Source of the DNA: Mucidula mucida
Taxonomy: Eukaryota > Basidiomycota > Agaricomycetes > Agaricales > Physalacriaceae
Direction of reading: 5' to 3'
Length of the DNA: 64,000 nucleotides
Assembly: GCA_015501055.1 (NCBI GenBank)
Contig: JADNYV010000021.1
Location: 62,001-126,000, forward strand
Below the pieces are notes generated by a model that worked only from the letters and a program-made list of their open reading frames with translations, was not told where the DNA came from and did not search any database. Both the position numbers and the translations under genes were made by a program. Each line of letters starts with the position of its first letter. The first letter of the stretch is position 1. Shown one piece after another: positions 1 to 12,246 of this stretch.

Positions 1-1234
1 GGATGAAACTGACGGGCAGATTAAATCCAAGTTCTACAAACCCACTAAGCGCCATAGGATCGAACCATGACGGGAAAGTATGGACAAACCACGTCCAAAC
101 CCATGCGTATCCAATAATGCGTTCAAGGATCCCTGGCTGGCCATTGTGTCCCAGCTTCATAGCAGCTGCAATAATCACGTCTTCAATCATAATGGCGACC
201 CCTTGTCGGGGGAAAAAGGGCAAACTGCCTCCTACGTTCCATGCTTTAAACATCATGAAATCCGCGACGAGGTGCATGAATGCAGAAAACGCAAAGCTCG
301 TATGCAGCTGCGTCCAAGATGATGCAAAGGAGCCGGGAGTAAGATGCAAAACATTGCGAGCTAAATACTTTCCTGGTGTAGACATACACTAGATAAACAG
401 CTCAGTCCAAATGGAGTACACGGTCGAATGGCCGACAAACCCTGCGCGGAAATTGGTGCCAGGTCCGTCTAGGCAATGATGAGTCCTCACTTTCGCAATG
501 TCATAAGAAAAGGCTTACCCCCAGAACCGGCGGAGAGTGTACGCGTCTCTCCAATAGCCGAATGGGTGCACCCACTCTTGGGGCGTTGTTACGCCCAGCG
601 CTACTGATATCATGCTCATTATCCCATGCAAGAGTCTCAAATACACTTGGCCTGTGCACGCCCACGCAGCAAGGTCAAGATACCGCCAAACCATTGGCCT
701 AACCGCCATGGATATGCCCTGAGCATGAAATGCCGGATTCGAGCGATTGTAAATGGACAACGCGTCGAGTAGAAGGATATTGAATGCGGTGGAAAGCAAT
801 CTGCGACGGACGAAATCGCGTCTCGTCACATCTGATGGCAGGCGTTCACGAAACACCTTTGGTTCGTCGCTCCACCCGATGCTGCGCATGCTCGACCATC
901 TTTTCATGCCCCATTTGAAACGCTGCCAGAATGAAGCGTCCGCTATGGCGCCTTGCTGGCCGACGCGTTTGAGCTCCCGATGAGGGTTGGTGAAGAGGAC
1001 ATAGTCGGTGGCGACGAACGCGCTTCCAGCATAAACGGCACCAAGATAGTAGTCCGCAACAGCATGTCCTGTGGTCGTAAAAGCCAGATACGTATTGCCG
1101 CATATTACGGCGAGCCAGAAGATCAATCTCAAGGCGCCCAACCGTACGATGAGTGAGCCAGCCAAAAAAACGACGATGGTGAGGAAGAAGAGAGACAGCG
1201 AAAAGGGCCAAGCATCGACGGTCTGCGTAGCCAT
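1..1234 (-). CDS. Wax-synthase-like MBOAT acyltransferase (3' end cut by window edge)
   Basis: This is an integral membrane acyltransferase of the wax synthase/MBOAT_2 type, a family that transfers acyl groups to alcohols and is often a tailoring enzyme for terpenoids. The first exon starts at the ATG at 1234 and encodes about 238 residues with several hydrophobic segments. It ends in RRFWG at 519, where a GT donor follows. Splicing to the acceptor near 472 continues the family motif as FWGRTWHQ. After a second intron near 385-435 the frame resumes with a segment containing SSWTQLHTSFAFSAFMHLVAD; the histidine there fits the catalytic His of the family. The coding frame is still open at base 1, so the C-terminus lies outside the window. 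Exon 2-3 junctions are my reading and are less certain than the family call. Confidence 0.8.
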
Positions 1235-1239
1235 TTCTG

Positions 1240-1934
1240 GGGAAACGAATGGACGGCGTTAACCCGAAGTTGGAGCTATGTAGTATCATTTTGGCAGCTG
1301 AACAATCTCAAAGCGATCAATAGTGGACGACTCCGCGGAGTAAGGAGGAGAGGTGTGAACTTTAGGTCATGAATGTCCTTCCCACGCTAGGTCCCTTTTC
1401 GGCCACACCGGGGTTGAGCTTGAGCCTTGGACACGGCCCACGACTACAAGGGCCCTTCCTCTTCATCTCCAGCTCTTCCATACAACAATGCAGTTTACTG
1501 TCATTAAAAAGACCCACGACATTCCTGCAGTCAGGAGGCACACTCATTTCACAAGTTTCATCATATACTCGGCCCGTCTTTTCTTTTACGCTGCTTTGAG
1601 CTTCCCGCAGTCGACATCCCGCGTCGATCGTCGATAACTCGCAGCTATGTATGGCACAATGCTTAATGGAATATCCACTTGCAGCTGCTCTTTCCCCGCA
1701 CTCCGATCTCGGCGGTACTGATGTCGTGTGGTTTCTCTCCCACTATTATATACACAGAAAATGAAGAACAGGTATATCTTGATCTGGATCTGCATAAACT
1801 CCGAGCATTCTACTATCCTTATCGACATAGCGACCTCTCAAACGCCATACCGTGGTCTGAAGAAGCACAAATAACGGGCGCAAAACTTCAGCTTTTTTCC
1901 TTACTGCATCTCGTCGAGTAGTATCCCAACTACG
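1240..1934. other. Intergenic, no gene seen
   Basis: This stretch separates the divergent acyltransferase and DUF6534 genes and must hold both promoters. Short open frames occur on both strands but none continues through plausible splice sites or resembles a known family. Confidence 0.5.
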
Positions 1935-4038
1935 ATGGCTCTCGGTGGTAAAATTGCCCTCGATAACACGTACGTCTAACGTGCGTATCGTCAGCATCGA
2001 AGAACTGACTCTCGTCTAGCCTCGGCGCTCTTGAAATTGCTGTGTTACTCGCCGCACTGTAAGAGTTTCATCGCTCGTCATGCCGCGTTCAACGAAAGCT
2101 GAATGGATTTCATAGATTGTTCGGAGGTGGGTCAAGACGGTGTCTCCTTTGGCGTGCTTCGATTTAGCGCTCCCGCACATCATCCAGCGTTGTGCGTACA
2201 AGCTTGGACGTATATTAACGACTACCAACGTGATGCGTGGTACATTAAGGCGATGGTAAGCAAGACTTGCCCTCCCACCACATAAAATGCCTACTCCGTC
2301 TCAAGGTAGCTCTCGTTTTCTTTGGAAACCTGCTCCATCAGGGCTTTCTCTGTCATTCCCGTAAGTGACACTTTCCTCTCTTCGCAAGGAGACCCCTCAT
2401 CTCAGTGCAGTGTATATCGACACTGTGACCTACTATGGCGACATTATATGGATCACTTCGATTCCATGGTAAGTTCAGTTCTATGTCAGCGAAGGTATCT
2501 AACGCATTCTTCAAAGGAGTTTTCTCGTTTGTACCCTTTCCCCCCAGTAACTTCAGCTCACTGAGATAGACATCAGGCTGTCGTCGGCACCAGTGTACGT
2601 ACTGCCAGCTTTTCTGGCCAGCCTCGAATGTCTGCTCAGTTCTCAATCTGTAGGGCTGTATTGCCTTCATCGTTCAGCTGTGAGTGATCCGGCCTTCTGG
2701 AGCTGGGAACGTAGCCAATGCGTTGAATCGAAGGTTTTACATTCACCGCATTTTCAAGCGTACGGATACTCCTGCCGCATTGACTTGCTTTCATATTGAT
2801 TCTTTCATAGTGAGCAAGGGAATGTACTCTCTCCCAATATTTCTGGTGAGCTAGCGTCGATCGCTTGGTAGTACTTCAAACCAGACTAACGCCAACGTTG
2901 ACACAGGCTGTTGTCTCCCTGGCCGAGTTCGGTGTGTAGATCCGACTTCAAAGTATTCATTCTCGATTTTTAACGGTCTTGATGGCTCAAGCCGTCAATA
3001 TGTGTGAGTGGTGAAGCTAGTTCAGATGTAACCTTCATCTCATCAAGGCAACGAAAAGACGCAGTATACGAAGCGTGAGTTCTATCTGCATCATCCTCGA
3101 ACATCTGTAGTCATGCTCGATCACAGGAAGACGATTACGGTGTACACCGACCAATACAAGCTCAAAGTACGCCGACATTCGTGAACGCTCGCCCGCCCCT
3201 ACCAACTCAACATATGTAGCCTTACCTGTTGGCCTATAATGCTCTCGGCGCTTTTTTAGACTGCCTCATTGCCGGTTCCATGATATTCTTTCTAATGCAG
3301 AACCGAACCAAGTTCAAAAGGTTCATCGTTGGTGTGGCGCTATCAATGCTCGTGCTCTTATTAACACTTTCATGCAGCACAAACTCGATGCTCACAAGGC
3401 TGGTGCGTACCAGTCTTCTGTGATCGGTTATCTCATAGCTTCACCGTCCTCTAGATGGTCTACTGTGTGACCACAGGTGCGCCAAAGCTTACTGGGCCGA
3501 AGAAAAACACTCATTTGTGACGGGACAGGTATCTTCACTAGGTGAGCAAGCTTGCGAATTCATTGACCACGAGCTGACAGGTTATCAGTATGGCGGCCAT
3601 ATTGACCATAATCACGGTTCGTTCCATCCACTTGTGTTTCTATATCACAAGAAATCGACTTGGAAGGATTTCATTCTAGCTGGCCATCTGGGACAAAACA
3701 ATGATCGACCATCCCTTCTATTGTGCGTGTATACCGATAATGTTGACTGTCAACACTGACTGATTTTTCATTGTAGTTGCTCTTCCTCGTCGTGAGTAGG
3801 TCTGCTATCGACATGACCGATAGATAGAGATTTTACAGTATACGGGGCGTCTCTGTTCGGAATCCTCAACGCGCGAAATGACATCCGGAATGGTGCTTCC
3901 AGTCCAACGGCCCCATATTCCGCCAATGAGATATCATTGTCGCTTATAGTAGAAAACCAGTTACGGTCGTACAGACCGGATCCCGACGTGGATAGAAGTG
4001 TACGTTTGCTCAATCATGGTATCGAAATAGAGAGATAA
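1935..4038 (+). CDS. DUF6534-type seven-helix membrane protein
   Basis: The gene is built of many short exons and belongs to the Agaricomycete membrane family with a C-terminal DUF6534 domain; its biochemical role is unknown. The start ATG at 1935 opens MALGGKIALDNT, followed after an intron by LGALEIAVLLAAL. Later exons give VQAWTYINDYQRDAWYIKA and VALVFFGNLLHQGF, a FYIHRIFKR segment, YNALGAFLDCLIAGSMIFF, TNSMLTRL and VISMAAILTIIT. The last exon gives SLFGILNARNDIR, the typical end of the domain, then a hydrophilic tail to the TAA at 4036-4038. The order matches the family from end to end. Internal exon borders were judged by eye and a few may be off; I did not confirm that every exon stays in frame. 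Confidence 0.72.
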
Positions 4039-4106
4039 ACTCTACAGGAGTCAAAGCCATCTGCTATGGTCGTCAATGTGCACCAGGAAGTGCATCGCCA
4101 GGATGA

Positions 4107-5113
4107 TCAGCACTCGACTGACATGTTCCCGTCCGAGGATTGATCGTAGCCATAACCTTCTCCCCATCCTTCGGAATACCTTGAGAAATATAATAGATGA
4201 GCGTAGCCGAGAAGTGTGAACACAGCGAACACATACCTCTTGGCCTTTCATTCGCGCGTCTAGGATTCCAAAAGTCAAGGAAATTTCCAACAAGCCTGAG
4301 CTCTCCACAGAGAGTCCCGTAAGGTATCGTCTTGAAAAGAGGCTCTAGTTTGATGTCGGGGCGGAAACAACGGTGCATACGGGCACGAGAGAAATCGACC
4401 ACGTTGACGCGCTTCGTGTCATAATCGTAGAGGATATGGTGCTCTTGCCCGGAGCACAATTGACCGTGTTCGATGCCGGAGTTGTGCAATGTCTGTACCG
4501 CGTCTGCTACAAGCATCCTGATCGACGGCGTCAATATATTTTCGTTATCAGAAACAAACGCCCGCGTACTGGCTGTCCAAATTGTCCCAACGTCTTCTTT
4601 GGATGCAGTGCCAGGGCAAACCGTCAAAGTACTCCATGATGGCGCAGACCACGCGTCCGCCCCATGATGTGTTGGCCGCGACAACGCCGTAGTGGCGGGG
4701 GACGACTTTTCCTTGAAGATCTCCCAAGTGCTTCGCATAAAAAATAGCCTCGTCCCACAGATGTTGCGCAGCAAGAGCTTGCAGGGTGCCAGGACCACCC
4801 TCAACGCGCATAACGAATTTGATGACGAACTGAGCGCTGTTCGTCATGGCGTTTCCGCGGCATATGACGCTCTGGAAGTATCCTGCAGCCATTTCGACTC
4901 CATAGACGTGTTCTCCATGATTCTATTCGCAGGGTTCAACGGCGCTGTGGTATAGATGCCTTGCCCGAGGTCCGGTAGCGGTGTAAAGGTAAGTGGCGTT
5001 TTGCCATCGTCGCCGGGAACTTTCAGCATACGGAAGTTGTTTGCAACTCCATTGCCCGCGAAGGATATAGCGACCATTGGTGGGGTCGTGGACATGGTGG
5101 TGGTGGACAACAA
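4107..5113 (-). CDS. Kinase-like fungal protein A, frame interrupted
   Basis: This encodes a protein with a degenerate protein-kinase fold of the kind expanded in Agaricomycetes. A beta-3-like lysine is seen in QFVIKFV, followed by EAIFYAKHL, a hydrophobic core CAIMEYFDGLPW, and a catalytic-loop region GIEHGQLCSG with HHILYD and VDFSRA downstream. The usual Asp of the HxD loop is replaced (HGQL) and DFG is replaced by DFS, so activity is doubtful. An intron interrupts the gene after DNLDSQ near 4570, and another lies near 4180-4240. The frame breaks by one base at 4861-4873: reading GCGGTC where the sequence has GCGTC would restore it. A homologue, B, lies head-to-head 340 bp away. The start could be the ATG at 5113 or the next one 18 bp in. 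Confidence 0.6.
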
Positions 5114-5455
5114 TCAACGACGCGATCGAGTGTTATTTCCAATTGAAATCCTCGACGTAAAAGCTGTCTTACCAAATGAACTTCGTGCGATATGGTGGCC
5201 ATTGAACTTAAGAGCGTGGAACGTGAAATCGGTATCATTCCAAAAAGGGAAACTAACTTCCTTGACGCCACCTAGAAAATGTAGACTGCTGCTACACTGA
5301 CACGTGCACTAAGAAAGGAGAGCAATATTTCGCTGTGGCGCAGAAGGACTTGACTCAGCGAAGTAGACAAAGTACTGTGGCGCACGAGGCAACCCTGAGG
5401 ACGTGACTTCGATCGCATTAAAACCCTTTATGGCAATGGCCTCTTGCCATGTTAC

Positions 5456-6467
5456 AATGACCGCGACTCCCATTTTGCTTGAGCCACATATCTGCTTCGA
5501 CGGTACCGAAGGCGCAGCCGTACTCCAACAAGTGCCAGTTACTGACAGCACCAAGAACCCCGTCACTTTCACGCCACTGCCAGACCTTGGAGAAGGCCTC
5601 TACACGTCGCGCCCTCTCCACCCTACAAATCGAATCATGGAGGGTATGTCCTTTGAAGCGAAATGGGCTCAGGATCCTGCGAGAGCTGTCATCTGTCGTG
5701 CTAACAGTGGGGCTACAAACACGCAGTTCTTGTTGAAGGTCGTCCCCCATCTAGAAAATGAAAACCGTGTGTCGTTGCAGGCGCTGGCCGCAAAGGAAAT
5801 GTGGCGGGAGGCCATATTCTACGCGAAACATCTAAGGATCTCCAGGGAGCTGTTGTGCCACGCCATTATGGTATTTGGGCTGCGAAGACGCGGTGGGGTG
5901 GAAAGATTATGTGTGCAATTATGGAGTATTTTGATGGCTTCCCTTGGCACTGTCTTCAGAGAACGCGTTGGGATACGCTGGATACGCAGTACGTCTATAA
6001 TGCCTTTCTGACCGCGTGTCTATTGATACCACGTTGTAGGATACTCATAGGGGAAGCCGTGCAGCGTGTACACGCTCTCGGCATTGAACATGCACAGTTA
6101 TGCAGCGGAAAGGAACACCACATTCTCTACGATCCCGACACACATCGTGTTAACTTGGTTGACTTCTCACTAGCTCATACCCATCATCACTGTCGATCGC
6201 TGGATATCAAATTGCAACCCTTTACTAAGCCCACGGCCAGACGGGACATATGTGGCGAGCTTGGTCTCGTTGCGGATATTCTTGGTTTTTGGAGGCGGAG
6301 GAAAACAGATACAACGATCAAAGGTATGTTGTCATACTCTGTAACACCGCCAGCGCTCATGTACTGTTCGAGATGCCCCCAAAGACGAAGATCAGGGTAC
6401 CGCTACGCAGCCTGCAGCAATAGCAAAATCTGTGGAGATTCATGATGGTCCCACTGTTATTTCGTAA
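5456..6467 (+). CDS. Kinase-like fungal protein B, frame interrupted
   Basis: This is a divergent paralogue of the minus-strand gene ending at 4107, with the same layout: TFTPLPDLGEGLYT near the N-terminus, NRIMEG, RAVICR, FLLKVV as the likely beta-3 lysine, EAIFYAKHL, CAIMEYFDGFPWHC, then GIEHAQLCSG, HHILYD and LVDFSLAH. As in A, the catalytic-loop Asp and DFG Gly are missing, which suggests a pseudokinase. A short intron follows DTLDTQ near 5990, and a second after TTIK near 6323; the last exon ends at TAA 6465-6467. One base is missing at about 5834: AAGGAT after CTA would keep the frame, but the sequence has only two A residues there. The start is uncertain; ATGs at 5403, 5430 and 5456 are all in frame, and the last aligns best with A. 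Confidence 0.6.
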
Positions 6468-7040
6468 CAGGACAAAGTACCACCAGCCTGCTCGGACGTT
6501 TGTTGTTTAGCTTTCTCCCAAAAACTCGTTCAAATCAATTATCACGCGCCACCCAAGTATAGTGCATACTCTTGCGCAGACAGTTTTGGTAATAACTACA
6601 TAGAGAATTACTGGTGGGAAGTCCCAAAAGATGCGAGTGTCCTTTTCCTTGTATCCCACCAAGGTCTACTTGGGGTTGCTGGTTACAAGTCGACCAGGCT
6701 TCTCCAGCTACTGACCAAGGTTACAAGATTCTTCTTGTTCTGACGCTGAGCTTCTTGGCCAGGTTTGCGAGGATTAATAATGCCAATGACACTTCACCAT
6801 CGAGGTCTGAGGCACGAAGCTGTGATGTAGCACCGATTCATAAACTGCTCAACATTATACTTAGGCCTCAGACCGGCCACGAAGCGGCGTCAACAGTTTC
6901 CAATAGAGTCTTGATTCTCTGAAATATTGACAGCGGCCATTGCTTAACCTCAGGTCCAGTCACTGAAACGTCCAAATTCTGAGTCGTCGAAAACAGTGTG
7001 ATAATCACGGCGTAGATAGAAATTATATACGCAGGATGCA
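6468..7040. other. Intergenic, no gene seen
   Basis: This lies between the convergent 3' ends of kinase-like gene B and the ZW10 homologue. Open frames here lack continuity and family resemblance. Confidence 0.5.
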
Positions 7041-10000
7041 TCAAAGGGAAGGGGACTGGAAAGGATGTCCACCAGAGAGCTTATTGATAGTTTCAGTCCG
7101 TAACGATGTGTCCGCGAAAAGTGCGCGGACGAGTCTGACAAGCTCGTCAATCTCAAAGTCCACCAACGCCCCCTCCTCGAACAAATATCGAAAGTCTGCC
7201 ATAGATGCTTCCTACGACGAGGTTCAGCTCCTGCGTGTATGCAGAGATCACGGAACGTACCAGAAGCTCCGAGAGGTATGAAAACTTCAGCCATGATGGG
7301 ACATATGCAACGACAAAGGAAGGCTTTAAAATAGAGTCAGGGATGTATTACTACGAGCAAGAGAGAAGTAGACGAACCTTTTCGGGATCCTCGACAAAAA
7401 GTCCTTCAAGCGCATGTAATATCCGACATAGTTCACTAAGCCGCCTTGACTCGACTTCAGGTATGTCGGGCAGGGCCGTGATGTCGTCGAGCACCCTACT
7501 TAAGACGGCTTCCGTTATAGCTCCGATAGCGGCATAGTATTTGCTCTTGGTGAGCACGCCTCTCCACTGCGCAGCCGCCTGTCTGATGTCTTGCAGTGCG
7601 CGACTCAAAGCTGCCTCGCACTCATCATAGCGGTCCTGGTCGCCGGTAAAAGTAAAGCCTGCGGCGCCATCTACAATGATCTTATCCAGTGACTCTCGTT
7701 GTCGGTACTGCACATTAAACGCTAAGTAAACATGTCGCGCAGAGGGCTTAAAACTCACAACTGTATCACTGTACCAACTATCGCCCAGCACCTTCAGCCG
7801 CCGCTGCGCATCTCTTAACCGCTCTTTTGCGGCGCCTGGCTCTATCTTGTCCAATGCCGAGCTGAGATAGAGACAATTATTTGAAAACATCATCGGTGCG
7901 TTCAACGAGGTCTGCAGCTCCTTGCCAAACACCGCGGGAGTCATGGCCCGGTAAAGATCCAATATCGACGGCGCAGTCAGCAGTATCAGTGTCCCGGGCG
8001 AGACGCTAGTCGAAAATATGCGAGATTCCGCAAGATGTGTACCTTCGTTCAGAACATTCTCTATCATGCCAAGAATCTCCTGCATTTGCGAAGACACCAA
8101 ATATGACTCCTTGGGAGGTGCGAGATTCGGTGGTCGTTTATCTTGCTTTTCCGGAGGTTTCTGCGGGACGGAAGGCGAGGATATTGATGGAGAAGGTATG
8201 ATGGGCGAGGATGTTGAAGGCGAATGCCCGTTCAAATGTTTCTTGTCCTTCTTGAACAAGCCATTTGCTATCTTGGGCGGTGAAGTAATCACTGGAGGTT
8301 TTTCGTCTTCCACCGGTGGATCCCCCCATGGATCATCGTCCCACGGAACCTCATCCTGGGAAGGCGATGCCTCGTCGTCGTTCCAACCCCAGGCGTCGCT
8401 GGGATCTGTATCCATTTTGCCATTCCCATTCCCATTTTGATGAGGCGAAGGATCGACGTCCATTCCATCATCATCAAAGCCCCAACTGTCTGCTGCTGTG
8501 TCCTTGCTTTCACCTGCTTTAATCAGCGTCTCAGCAGGACTCTCGTCCAAACCCCAAGCGTCGTTTTCTGATACGTCATCCTGGACGGGCACGACCGTAG
8601 GAACAGATGGTTCCGGCTGCTGCTCGACTTGAACTGTAAATGTGTCGAACTTTGCGGAAGAAGAGACGATCAGGTCTCGAGCGGCGTCTAATATGAGCAA
8701 GCGGCGTTGTCGTTCGTAATGCCCGTCAATACCATTAGCCCAGTTAGCTATGAGACACTCTCTGTGTTCGCGGCCGAGAACTCCATCGACAATTTCCTCT
8801 TCAAACTTGACTGACTTCTTCAAGAGCTCTAGATACGAGGCCAGTGGTTCGAACGATGGGGGTAGGGAAGGGATTAACAGGTTGTCCAGCACGCTTTGTG
8901 TTATCGGTTTGTGGAGAGAGTGTGCGAATTGCACATCCTGGGGAGAGGGTAACGCAGCAAGGAGGTAAGTAGATACAAAGTTAAGGACTGTGGACACATT
9001 GTCCAATGCGTCTCCATTGGGGGGAACCGGTGAACAGGAGAGCGTGTGCTCATCAGTGAGAGTGAGTGAGATGGGCGAGGATTGTTCCAATATTCGGATC
9101 ACGTAGAGAGCCATGAGGTCACGTCGAAGTAGGTTGAGATGATTCAAAAGGGCGGAAGAAGTAAGAGATGCGAGAATCTCAGAAAGTGATATGGAGGTCG
9201 CTGACTGCCGAACTATACGAGTATAAGAGAGTGGAGCCTCGACGCGGAAAACATACCTTTAATGGTTGGTAGGATGATAAGAGTATCCGGAGAAACCACT
9301 ATGCTTCTGTTGTAAGCATCGCTAAGCTGGTCCTCAGCACGAGCCCTTGTCGCACGGAATTTGCTCTAACAATATTGAGCGCGTCAAAGGTGAGAAGGAT
9401 AATATCCTCTAACCTTGAGGTCAATGAGTATCTCACTATGAGCCAGTGGACGTGGATGCTCCTCTGAAAGTTTGTCCATATTCCGGTACGCTTGCACGGC
9501 CTGTGGAAGTTGACCGTCGCGAATGAGACCGTCCAAGGAGGTCAGTTCTGCTTTGAAGCGAGATAAATGGTCCAGACAGTCGTATAAAACGTTTGCTTCC
9601 GCGGTTTCTTGTTGTAGAGCAGCATGCTTCGTGAGGGTGCTAATGAGTGTTGGTACCAGACCTGACTGCTGAACATGAATGGAGCACTTTATGTGTAGAG
9701 TATAATATTCACCTCTGGTGCCGACAGCTTGTGGGTCAGGTCTTCGATCTCTGTCGTTAATGCATGCAGACGTGTCTGCACTGACTTGGCAGACGCCTCT
9801 TGCTGCTCAAACAGTGGCAGGTCGCCGTGCAGGCGGTCATGAATTCGTTTCTGACAGAGAGGTGAGGCCAGTTTGGCGGAGAACAGGCGGCGATACCTGC
9901 CTTGGTGTCAAGTATGTTCTGGTCGAGTTCCCGGAGCCAGGATGCAGCAAGCGAGGGTGTTAGCGTCTTGCTGGTCGCAGCATCGATTTTGGCGAGTATG

Positions 10001-10065
10001 GCAGACGAGACATCTTGGGGAGGCGCTCCGCGTCGGGGGAGATGGGCGGGAATAGGGAATGCCAT
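7041..10065 (-). CDS. ZW10: ZW10/Dsl1-family membrane tethering protein
   Basis: This encodes a ZW10 homologue of roughly 900 residues, a subunit of the ER tethering complex (NRZ in animals, Dsl1 in yeast) that captures Golgi-derived COPI vesicles and, in animals, also acts at kinetochores. The start at 10065 gives MAFPIPAHLPRRGAPP, and several N-terminal exons encode a helical region before the long exon that ends at 7351. The final exon contains PSWLKFSYLSELL, then an intron, then FEEGALVDFEIDELVRLVRALF, the classic C-terminal ZW10 signature, ending at the stop complement at 7041. A long acidic insertion with repeated Trp-Gly motifs sits between about 8320 and 8566. Its ATG lies 65 bp from that of EMC5 on the other strand, so the two probably share a promoter. 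Confidence 0.93.
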
Positions 10066-10130
10066 GACGGCGACCGCGAAGAGGCACGTCGCGGTGCACG
10101 TGTCTCGCGAGCTCTTTCCCTCTCCCCGTC

Positions 10131-10628
10131 ATGCCTCTCGTCGGTCGTGCCTTTCTCATCGTCGCCACCCTCGCATTATTCCATGGTATTTTCCTTGTCA
10201 TTTCGCTGAATAATGACTGATTATTTGACAGCGGCGTTCTCCACTTATGAGCGTGAGCTGGCCTGCTTCGCTCTTAACCCATCATTTCACACATTATCAC
10301 AGACCTATCCCATCTAAAGGCGATGGAACGACCTGAAGGACAGCTACCACAAGACGTACTCAATCAAGACAGTAACATGCTCCTCAGCTAACACATTCTT
10401 CAGATTATCATTGAAGCTTTCGTTGCTCTATTCCTGGGGATACTTGGTGCCTCACTCAATGCACCGCCGCTGAAGGAAATAACATGGGCCAGTGAAATGA
10501 ACAAGAGGTTTTGAGTAGTCTATTATACACCGTTTCGTGACTGAGTCGTCTCTAGATCAATTGACGAAATGGAATCGCGCCCCGGATTCGCGAGCTACGT
10601 CAACCGTGGCAAAAATTTTCTGTCATAG
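10131..10628 (+). CDS. EMC5: ER membrane protein complex subunit 5
   Basis: This is EMC5 (the MMGT family), a two-helix subunit of the ER membrane complex that inserts tail-anchored and multi-pass proteins. Five exons (10131-10185, 10232-10252, 10303-10355, 10404-10507, 10556-10628) join in frame to 101 residues, the usual length. The protein reads MPLVGRAFLIVATLALFHA, then the conserved YEHLSHLKAMERPEG and PLKEITWASEMNKR, and ends in RPGFASYVNRGKNFLS. All introns are about 48-50 nt and have GT-AG ends. The gene diverges from ZW10 across 65 bp. Confidence 0.96.
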
Positions 10629-11833
10629 CCCTTGTAATCTGTACAGTATCTCAACCTTCAATTTACAGTGTCCTGTCACGCGCGCTGTCCGACTCCATCA
10701 CGCCGATTTACGGCTGAATTCGACTGGCTACGATCCTATTTCCGGCCAAATCTTCGTTGTCTACCGCATTGAATAGAGAACGCGACAATGAGGATGACTT
10801 TCATACCGCTAACGGTAAACAGACCAGCGCCTGAAAGCGCCAATGGACCTACCTGAAATGACGCCCTCTCCGATGTAGGTTCCGCTTTCGTAAGTGGTGT
10901 CTGTTGCAAGGCGTTCTTGCGGCAGATTTGGAACGTAGAGGTATACTGGGAATCATATTGCTCCAGATTGAGCCCGCTGCCAAATGAACGATATCCAGAG
11001 CTTCGTGTGTGTCCAACCGACCTTTACATCAGACAAATCTGCGCCCCGAGAGTGTATCTGTCAACCAACATCCAGATACGATGAGTCGGAGCAGCACCGA
11101 TGACACTTAGACTTAGACGCACAGAAGACGGATCGCGATAAGGCAAGAGGGTCAATCAGTCACCCGTCTGATTATAGAGTACCTGGTAGCTGTGAACAAA
11201 TATCATGGCAGAGTCCAGCCACCAGAGAATCTAGAAATGTGAGTGGCGTTGATTAAAGACCTAATTCGTAGTTAACGGGCTAGGATCCTTGAGTTACTCA
11301 CCAAGATACGACGACAAGGACGCAGAACGAGGGCAACACTTATTTCAAATAACACCGAACCGACAATGTTCGAAAGAATACGATCCTTTGTTGTCTTCGT
11401 CGGTCTTTACGAAGCAAGGTCAACGAACAGTAGTTGGCTTTTCGGCTTAGCCTACTTGTGGCTTCTCGAATACTCGTCCCATCCTCTTTGCCTTTCGCTC
11501 CACCAAGAGTGATAATATGGGGAAATACGGGACTCAAGATTGCAAATGGTCATCTACACTTTAAATAAGAACAGAATGGGAAGGAGAACACAAGAACACC
11601 TTACAACCCCACGTGCACCTGCAACCGGCACGATTCAGAAACCGCCATGCTCACGTTGCCGATGAAAGTATTCATCAATAAAGGTAGAGACGGAAATATG
11701 CACAGCGCTCAGAGAACCAGCAGCAGTGTAAGTTGGCTGGTCTAGAGCTACTTGCAGACGCGTGATTATATTGAATTATCTGAAAATTGGGGGTTATATA
11801 CCTGTAGACACATGTGGCGTGAAAGTACTAACG
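10629..11833. other. Intergenic, no firm gene
   Basis: No complete gene was recognised. On the minus strand between about 10850 and 11030 a short open segment reads VYLYVPNLPQERLATD and YESGTYIGEG, which looks protein-like, but I could not extend it through splice sites on either side or match it to a family. It may be a gene remnant. Confidence 0.4.
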
Positions 11834-12120
11834 TTAGCTGGTACTACCTTCTACCTTTTGGACGCTTTCGTAAAGCTCGCGCTTTCGCTGCGATTCATCG
11901 AATGCCTGCTGGCGCTGTTGCATTTTTTCGCGCCGGCGTGCATCGTCTTTGATAACGCCTTGATACATGTTCTAATCGAGGCATCAGCGGGAACAGAAAA
12001 GGAAGTAATCGGCATTTCGTTCACCTCTCGTTCCTGCGTCTGCTGGTGATGGACGGCCCATATTGTGAACGCACTAACAGCGCATGCACCCACAAATGTG
12101 GCCTTCGCCGCCAAGGACAT
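11834..12120 (-). CDS. PET117: PET117-like cytochrome c oxidase assembly factor
   Basis: This is a small mitochondrial protein of the PET117 family, needed with Cox15 for heme A synthesis and cytochrome oxidase assembly. Two exons (12120-12025 and 11971-11834) join across a 53-nt intron to 77 residues. The first exon encodes a membrane or import segment, MSLAAKATFVGACAVSAFT, ending HHQQTQERE. The second gives NMYQGVIKDDARRREKMQQR and a basic amphipathic helix ending YESVQK. The arrangement of one N-terminal helix, an xQxxERExMxxGVxxD-like core and a charged tail fits the family and its size. The last six residues assume read-through to the stop at 11834; a further intron is possible. Confidence 0.82.
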
Positions 12121-12246
12121 GGTCAACCAGAGTAAGTGAAACGATGTCAACAGGCACAAACAAGATCTCTCTTGTCCTCTTCCATTCATCTTCGTTTAGT
12201 TTTCAACCGCCTTTCTCTATTTAATAGGGCTCTGTTAACGGTTAGC

